DNA from: Bacillota bacterium
GTDB lineage: Bacteria > Bacillota > Limnochordia > Darwinibacteriales > Darwinibacteriaceae
Assembly: GCA_012799115.1 (NCBI GenBank)
Contig: JAAZLY010000221.1
Coordinates: 1-10,207, forward strand
Length of the DNA stretch: 10,207 nt
Direction: 5' to 3'
The notes beneath the pieces are model-generated. The model was given only the letters and a program-made list of their open reading frames with translations, was not told the origin of the DNA and did no database searches. Below, piece after piece: positions 6,925-10,207 of the stretch (positions are counted from its first letter, which is position 1; each line of letters opens with the position of its first letter). Position numbers and translations under genes: made by a program.

Positions 6925-7520
6925 AGAGTTAGCTTAAAACCAAGACTTTGCATTGAACCATCGAGATACCGGCTGTACCGAATCTGCCGCTGTTTGCCTT
7001 TTCTTGAAGTATGGAAAACTTCGTATGTTAACAGAGAGTTTCTTGCGTAGTGAAGGTGGGCCCCTAGGGCCCATCTTTCATTTACTGCAAAGATAAGGGA
7101 GCCTTCTAGAGAAAACTTATTTTCATGATATGAGATGGCAAGATTCATAGCAAGGGGATCGTGGAGCATGGAGATACCCCCTTGTAGGCTCAGTTTTTGA
7201 GGTTTGAGATGGTAATCCATCCTCAGGATGGCTGAATGTATCGGATCAAAAGACGGCCTGTATATTAGGGAAAAGCGGGGATACAAACACTGCATTTTCT
7301 GTAACTCAGGTCCACGGCTGTATTGGATGGGAAGGAATGTTGAAAAGTCGAGGTCTTCATGGAGCTCTAGCACTACGCCAAGCTGGCTTAAGTAAAGCTC
7401 GCCTTCTTGGTATGGCGAACGCCAAACCTGTCCTTCAAGTATCCACGCAGCTTGGGAGCGGCCGAACCCAAGTACTAGGAATACTAAAGTCCATGTGCAC
7501 GCAATCTTGATCCTGTTCAT
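6921..7520 (-). CDS. secreted beta-strand-rich protein, possible small outer-membrane barrel
   Basis: I do not recognise a named family. The 199-residue product begins with a clear signal peptide: MNRIK, a hydrophobic core to about residue 19, and a likely cut after SQA (22-24). The mature part of about 175 residues has many segments of alternating hydrophobic and polar residues with aromatic residues at their ends, for example ILEGQVW, LGVVLELHE, FSLIYRP, LRMDYHL, LSLQGGISML, LAISYHE, FSLEGSLIF, LGAHLHYA and the C-terminus LGFKLTL. This is the pattern of an outer-membrane beta-barrel of perhaps 8-10 strands. The ATG overlaps the stop of the C39 peptidase gene (ATGA) and has AAGGAGG 6 bases upstream (7527-7533), so the two are co-translated. 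The stop overlaps that of pepF. A non-barrel secreted beta protein remains possible. Confidence 0.72.
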   Translation of the reverse strand: MNRIKIACTWTLVFLVLGFGRSQAAWILEGQVWRSPYQEGELYLSQLGVVLELHEDLDFSTFLPIQYSRGPELQKMQCLYPRFSLIYRPSFDPIHSAILRMDYHLKPQKLSLQGGISMLHDPLAMNLAISYHENKFSLEGSLIFAVNERWALGAHLHYARNSLLTYEVFHTSRKGKQRQIRYSRYLDGSMQSLGFKLTL

Positions 7521-8074
7521 AGTCGCCCTCCTTGGAGTTCTGCTACAGAGTAGTTCAAGAGTCTGAGTCGTTGTTCCACCGAATCTAGGATTCTCTCAAC
7601 GGTAGAGAGGGGGGGTAGAGTGGGGAAATACAATGTAAAGCCAGAGAAATCCTGGAGGAAGTCAGCAGGTGATACAGCCTGCACTCCAGAAGAGGGATTT
7701 GCGACCACGAGGAGTTCTTGGACTATCCCCAAGAGTACAACATAATGACCTTCTTCCATATGGCAATGGGCCAGTAATGGTCGATTAGGTGTCTGTTCAA
7801 AGAAGTATAGAATCTGTGGCCAGGTGAGTTTGTAGGCAACGTTCTCCCACCCCCGAGCCTCGAAATACTGGCTCAAGCTTAGCAGGGAGGCACCTTGATC
7901 CTCAACTTCAAATCTAGGTTCCGCGGATTCGTTGGCCAAGACGAAGAGACTGGCTGCAGCGGCCGATGCGCAGTCCCAGGGCGTGCTTTGTGCTATTAGC
8001 CCTTCATATCTAGTTGTTTCGTAGGGCTCTAGGGAACTGATCAAGCTAAAGAATAGTGCTAACCAAATGGTCAT
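7517..8074 (-). CDS. exported C39-like cysteine peptidase
   Basis: A 185-residue protein with an N-terminal hydrophobic segment (about residues 2-15) serving as signal peptide or anchor, followed by a single peptidase domain of the C39/C39_2 group. Visible active-site elements: oxyanion Gln29 and nucleophile Cys35 in QSTPWDCASAAA, and His110 in EEGHYVVLLG. Sixteen residues later, where the family usually has Asp in DP, there is Asn126-Pro (codon AAT). Asn also serves in papain, so activity is plausible. The domain is not fused to an ABC transporter, so it is not a bacteriocin exporter; stand-alone exported C39 proteins include FapD of the Pseudomonas amyloid system. The ATG at 8072-8074 lies only 3 bases after AAAGGAG, an unusually tight spacing; an in-frame TTG directly before it is even closer. 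It is co-transcribed with the beta-rich protein downstream. Confidence 0.8.
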   Translation of the reverse strand: MTIWLALFFSLISSLEPYETTRYEGLIAQSTPWDCASAAAASLFVLANESAEPRFEVEDQGASLLSLSQYFEARGWENVAYKLTWPQILYFFEQTPNRPLLAHCHMEEGHYVVLLGIVQELLVVANPSSGVQAVSPADFLQDFSGFTLYFPTLPPLSTVERILDSVEQRLRLLNYSVAELQGGRL

Positions 8075-8095
8075 CAACTCCTTTCTTCTTCACAA

Positions 8096-8124
8096 ATTGT
8101 ACAGTCAAATGACAAAAATGTCAA
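8096..8124 (-). promoter_or_regulatory. near-consensus sigma-A promoter of the C39/beta-barrel operon
   Basis: On the minus strand a perfect TTGACA (8119-8124), a 17-base spacer and TACAAT (8096-8101, 5/6) form the best promoter in the window. Transcription should start near 8089, leaving a leader of about 15 bases before the ATG at 8074. Confidence 0.8.
8104..8123. promoter_or_regulatory. clustered TGACA dyads inside the C39 promoter (candidate operator)
   Basis: Three half-sites lie in 20 bases: GTCA (8104-8107), TGACA (8110-8114) and TGTCA (8119-8123). They form two perfect inverted repeats, GTCA-AA-TGAC and TGACA-AAAA-TGTCA, filling the -35 box and spacer. A repressor bound here would block the promoter. 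The RpiR regulator starts 134 bases away and is a possible, unproven, candidate. Confidence 0.45.
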
Positions 8125-8202
8125 GAATATTCAGATAACTGGAGAAAAGAAGCTCCTATGTTGGAATGAGATGATGAAGGAGGATCCTGTCGATAAAGTG
8201 CG

Positions 8203-8223
8203 AATTAATCGATAGTACTAATT
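8203..8223. promoter_or_regulatory. A+T-rich dyad upstream of the RpiR gene
   Basis: AATTA (8203-8207) and TAATT (8219-8223) flank a central ATCGAT and neighbouring bases, giving an imperfect 21-base palindrome about 35 bases before the TTG start. It could be an autoregulatory operator of the RpiR protein. This is a weak, composition-sensitive call. Confidence 0.25.
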
Positions 8224-8242
8224 ATTAGGAAGAGGCTAATGC

Positions 8243-8250
8243 GAAGGAGG
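8243..8250 (+). promoter_or_regulatory. ribosome binding site fixing the TTG start of the RpiR gene
   Basis: GAAGGAGG lies 7 bases before the TTG at 8258-8260. The only nearby upstream ATG (8239-8241) is out of frame and quickly stopped, so TTG is the start. Confidence 0.8.
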
Positions 8251-8257
8251 CATTGAT

Positions 8258-9103
8258 TTGACTCAAAGAAGTAATACGTTACTAAAAATCAAGAGCATTT
8301 ATCCGAGTTTTAAGCCTGCAGAGCGCCGAGTTGCAGACTATGTCTTACGTAGTCCTAAACGTGTTGTCCATGTATCCATCACTGAACTGGCCAAAGCATC
8401 CAAGGTCAGCGACGCCACAGTGGTGAAGTTCTGTAAACGGTTAGGTTACCAGGGTTTTCAGGAGTTCAAGATTCTGTTAGCCCAAGACATAGTCGTAACA
8501 CATACTCTAGTTGATGGTGAAGTAGAACCGGGAGACGACTCCCGTACCATTAAGGAAAAGGTCTTTCGAGCCAACATTTGTGCACTCCAAGATACCATCC
8601 AGGTACAGGATGACCTGGCTCTAGAGCGGGCCATAGATGCGCTAACGAAGGCCCGGGAGATTCATTTTTATGGTTTAGGGTCTTCAAGTATTGCGGCTTT
8701 TGATGGCGAACAGAAATTTTCCCGCATTGGGCGTTGGGCAAGTGCCTTTGCAGATACCCATATGCAAATTAGTCGGGCCGTCCTCTTGCAGCCTGGTGAT
8801 GTAGCCATTGGGCTGACCCATTCTGGCGAAACGAGGGAGATTGTAGAGGCCCTCGAGACCGCAAAGGCGCGCGGAGCCACAACGATTGCCATTACGAATC
8901 ATTCTACAAGCCGCGCGGCACAAGTTGCTGATCTACTTTTGCTAACCTGTAGCCGAGGAGATCTGTTTACCAAAGAGGGGATATCCTCGCGCATCGCACA
9001 GCTCGCGACCATTGACACTCTGTTTGTAGCTGTTGCCCTCGCGGACTTCAAACGTTCACAGGAGGTCCTGGATAAAACCAGCGAGATCTTGTCGCAGCGT
9101 TAG
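8258..9103 (+). CDS. RpiR/MurR-family transcriptional regulator (HTH + SIS domain)
   Basis: A 281-residue DNA-binding regulator of standard length. The N-terminal HTH_6 domain (about 1-80) includes FKPAERRVADYVL (18-30) and the helix-turn-helix SITELAKASKVSDATVVKF (40-58), with LGYQGFQEFK after it. The C-terminal SIS domain (about 130-265) shows IHFYGLGSSS near 131-140, LTHSGETREIVEAL and ATTIAITN, the usual sites that hold a phosphosugar effector. Family members respond to sugar phosphates such as MurNAc-6-P, ribose-5-P or glucosamine-6-P; the ligand cannot be deduced here because no sugar gene is adjacent. Translation begins at TTG. It is divergent from the C39 peptidase operon, which makes that operon a possible target, and convergent with the exonuclease gene across an 87-base gap. 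Confidence 0.93.
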   Translation: MTQRSNTLLKIKSIYPSFKPAERRVADYVLRSPKRVVHVSITELAKASKVSDATVVKFCKRLGYQGFQEFKILLAQDIVVTHTLVDGEVEPGDDSRTIKEKVFRANICALQDTIQVQDDLALERAIDALTKAREIHFYGLGSSSIAAFDGEQKFSRIGRWASAFADTHMQISRAVLLQPGDVAIGLTHSGETREIVEALETAKARGATTIAITNHSTSRAAQVADLLLLTCSRGDLFTKEGISSRIAQLATIDTLFVAVALADFKRSQEVLDKTSEILSQR

Positions 9104-9136
9104 CCAGATCGGCTGGTGTACCCTTGGGTTCCACCA
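9104..9136. other. paired hairpins between convergent genes (possible 3'-end structure)
   Basis: CCAG/CTGG (9104-9116) and TGGTG/CACCA (9114-9118 with 9132-9136, continuing inside as ACC/GGT) follow the RpiR stop. There is no T-run on either side, so this is not a standard intrinsic terminator. It may protect 3' ends or help end transcription with Rho. It lies in the only convergent junction here that has a gap. Confidence 0.25.
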
Positions 9137-9190
9137 TGTCGATCCTCGAGAGTGTTGCTCTGCATTACGCAATCGGTTGCATGAAGCCCA

Positions 9191-10039
9191 CTACGAAACC
9201 TCGGGGATCGAAGCTCTAATCCCCAGCGTTTCCAGGGTTGATCGAACTTGACGTTCATCAAAGGCGAGGCGTCCAGCTCTCCAGCAACAGAATGTCGGGA
9301 TATCCCGTTCAATCGTTGCCAGGCGACGGTACAGGAGAGCATCGTCTTGCCCTTCCATAAGATTACGCCCTGCTTTACCCGGCAGGTGATGGGCGTTTTC
9401 CAGGACTCCATCCAAGGACTCATAGGTATCAAGCCAGCGCTTAGCCGTCTTTGGTCCTACGAGGGGGATTCCGGGTATGTTATCGCTCGCGTCGCCCATG
9501 AGTGCCTTGAGATCTGGTATGCGCTCTGGGGGAACGCCCATCTCATGATGCACCAATTCAGGTGTGAACACACGGTTGGCTTTGCTATTGGGGGCGATGA
9601 CTGTCACATCATCCGATACGAGCTGTAGCGCGTCACGATCGGTTGTAATGATGTAGCAGTGGGTATCACTAGGCGTGTGTTTGGCAATCGTTCCAATAAC
9701 ATCATCAGCCTCGTAGCCTGCCAGTTTGACCAAGGGCGCGCTGAAGCTATGAATGATTTCCTCAATGAGGGGAATCTGGGTCTTAAGCTCCTCAGGCATG
9801 GGGGGCCTTTGTGCTTTATAGTCAGGGAAAAGCCGATGGCGAAATGTAGGGCTGGGGTGATCCGAAGCCACGAATAAGTAGTCGGGATGGAACTGTTCCA
9901 TCAGCCCTGTAAGAGTGTTGTAAAAGCCAAGGGCAGCGTTGATGGCTTGTCCATCTTGTCGCTTAATTGTTGTTGGTAATCCGAAGAAAGAACGGTATAC
10001 TAGAGAAAAGCAGTCCAGAATAAGGCAAGTTTTAGACAA
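9191..10039 (-). CDS. stand-alone 5'-3' exonuclease / flap endonuclease (PolI N-terminal-like)
   Basis: A 282-residue nuclease equivalent to the N-terminal domain of DNA polymerase I, without the proofreading or polymerase domains. All acidic metal-binding residues of the FEN family can be placed: Asp9 (LILDCFSLVYRSFFG), Asp60 (ASDHPSPTFR), Glu110/Asp112/Asp113 (GYEADDVIG), Asp134/Asp136 (TTDRDALQ), and Asp183/Asp186 in the helix-three-turn-helix GDASDNIPGIPLVGPKTA. The arch residues RHRLFPDYKAQR (67-78) are present. It should remove RNA primers and 5' flaps in replication and repair in the cytoplasm. The start is TTG (10037-10039) with AAAGGAG 8 bases upstream (10048-10054); no ATG nearby has a site. 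Whether a separate full-length polA exists elsewhere cannot be seen. Polymerase domains are absent because the frame closes at TAG 9191-9193, not through a frameshift that I can detect. Confidence 0.94.
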   Translation of the reverse strand: MSKTCLILDCFSLVYRSFFGLPTTIKRQDGQAINAALGFYNTLTGLMEQFHPDYLFVASDHPSPTFRHRLFPDYKAQRPPMPEELKTQIPLIEEIIHSFSAPLVKLAGYEADDVIGTIAKHTPSDTHCYIITTDRDALQLVSDDVTVIAPNSKANRVFTPELVHHEMGVPPERIPDLKALMGDASDNIPGIPLVGPKTAKRWLDTYESLDGVLENAHHLPGKAGRNLMEGQDDALLYRRLATIERDIPTFCCWRAGRLAFDERQVRSTLETLGIRASIPEVS

Positions 10040-10070
10040 CGATCAGGCTCCTTTGGGTAACATTGCATCT

Positions 10071-10079
10071 ATTATATCA
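10071..10079 (-). promoter_or_regulatory. extended -10 promoter of the exonuclease gene
   Basis: On the minus strand TGATATAAT forms a perfect -10 box with the TGn extension. No good -35 box precedes it at 17 bases, as is common for extended -10 promoters. The start would be near 10064, about 25 bases before the TTG start codon. Confidence 0.6.
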
Positions 10080-10115
10080 CATTTGGCCTTTGTGGAGATG
10101 AGAAAGGAGAGAACT

Positions 10116-10207
10116 ATGAAGACTGCAGTGGAAAGAGCGTTAGAACTTAAGAATCTTGCGGTTGTTGGTTTGAGCAAAGACCCGACTAAGGCAGCGCATA
10201 CGGTTCC
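10116..10207 (+). CDS. CoA-binding protein, YccU type, N-terminal fragment
   Basis: The gene runs off the window end; only 30 residues are visible. MKTAVERALELKNLAVVGLS followed by KDPTKAAHTV matches the start of the small (about 135-residue) CoA_binding_2 proteins related to YccU: a short helix, then the Rossmann strand-turn with AVVGLS(x)DP, and an SH/AH position before the next helix. These proteins bind CoA-like nucleotides in the cytoplasm; their cellular role is poorly defined. The ATG has AAAGGAG (10103-10109) with a 6-base spacing. It is divergent from the exonuclease gene with a 76-base shared upstream region. The fragment is short, so the call rests on motif similarity alone. Confidence 0.75.
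   Translation, partial: MKTAVERALELKNLAVVGLSKDPTKAAHTV

Noticed and set aside
7517..8074. Bacteriocin-processing ABC exporter
   Set aside because: The C39-like domain stands alone with a signal segment; there is no transmembrane or ATP-binding domain and no leader-peptide gene nearby.
8171..8215. A 14-codon open frame (start ATGATG) upstream of the RpiR gene
   Set aside because: No ribosome binding site at a proper distance, and it overlaps the A+T-rich dyad; random short frames of this size are expected.
1..10207. Mobile elements, CRISPR, tRNA or rRNA
   Set aside because: No transposase or integrase motifs, no regularly spaced repeats, and no cloverleaf or rRNA-like segments were seen on either strand.

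Overview
The window looks like ordinary chromosomal DNA from a member of the Bacillota (Firmicutes). The signs are strong AGGAGG-type ribosome binding sites on most genes, several TTG/GTG starts, short A+T-rich promoter regions with sigma-A type boxes, and gene families typical of that phylum: oligoendopeptidase F, RpiR, a two-gene LysO, DUF3298 and a long FtsA-like ATPase. One gene encodes a secreted, beta-strand-rich protein that resembles a small outer-membrane barrel. If that reading holds, it would point to a diderm Bacillota lineage such as a Limnochordia/Hydrogenispora-like group. The lineage is inference; no marker gene here settles it. I see no mobile element, phage, CRISPR array, tRNA or rRNA.

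Layout, left to right. (1) Bases 1-1110, plus strand: the end of an alpha/beta-hydrolase and a ThuA-like gene, overlapping and probably translationally coupled. (2) 1107-1987, minus strand: a lysine exporter of the LysO family split into two genes joined by an ATGA overlap. (3) 2158-2871, plus: a membrane-anchored DUF3298 protein. (4) 2844-4994, minus: a 716-residue FtsA-fold ATPase with a long C-terminal tail of tandem repeats. (5) 5122-6924, plus: oligoendopeptidase F. (6) 6921-8074, minus: a two-gene operon of an exported C39-like cysteine peptidase followed by a secreted beta-rich protein, behind a near-consensus promoter. (7) 8258-9103, plus: an RpiR-type regulator. (8) 9191-10039, minus: a stand-alone 5'-3' exonuclease (flap endonuclease type). 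(9) 10116 to the window end, plus: the start of a YccU-type CoA-binding protein.

The region is compact. Three of the four convergent gene pairs overlap at their 3' ends (by 4, 28 and 4 bases), leaving no room for ordinary terminators. No gap reaches 300 bases; the largest are about 183 bases (8075-8257), 170 bases (1988-2157) and 127 bases (4995-5121), and each carries promoter-like boxes or dyads described below.

The genes do not form one pathway. The parts most worth following up are the C39 peptidase/beta-barrel-like operon with TGACA dyads in its promoter, the FtsA-like protein with five beta-grasp-like repeat units, and the LysO split, which falls exactly between two internal repeats of the transporter.
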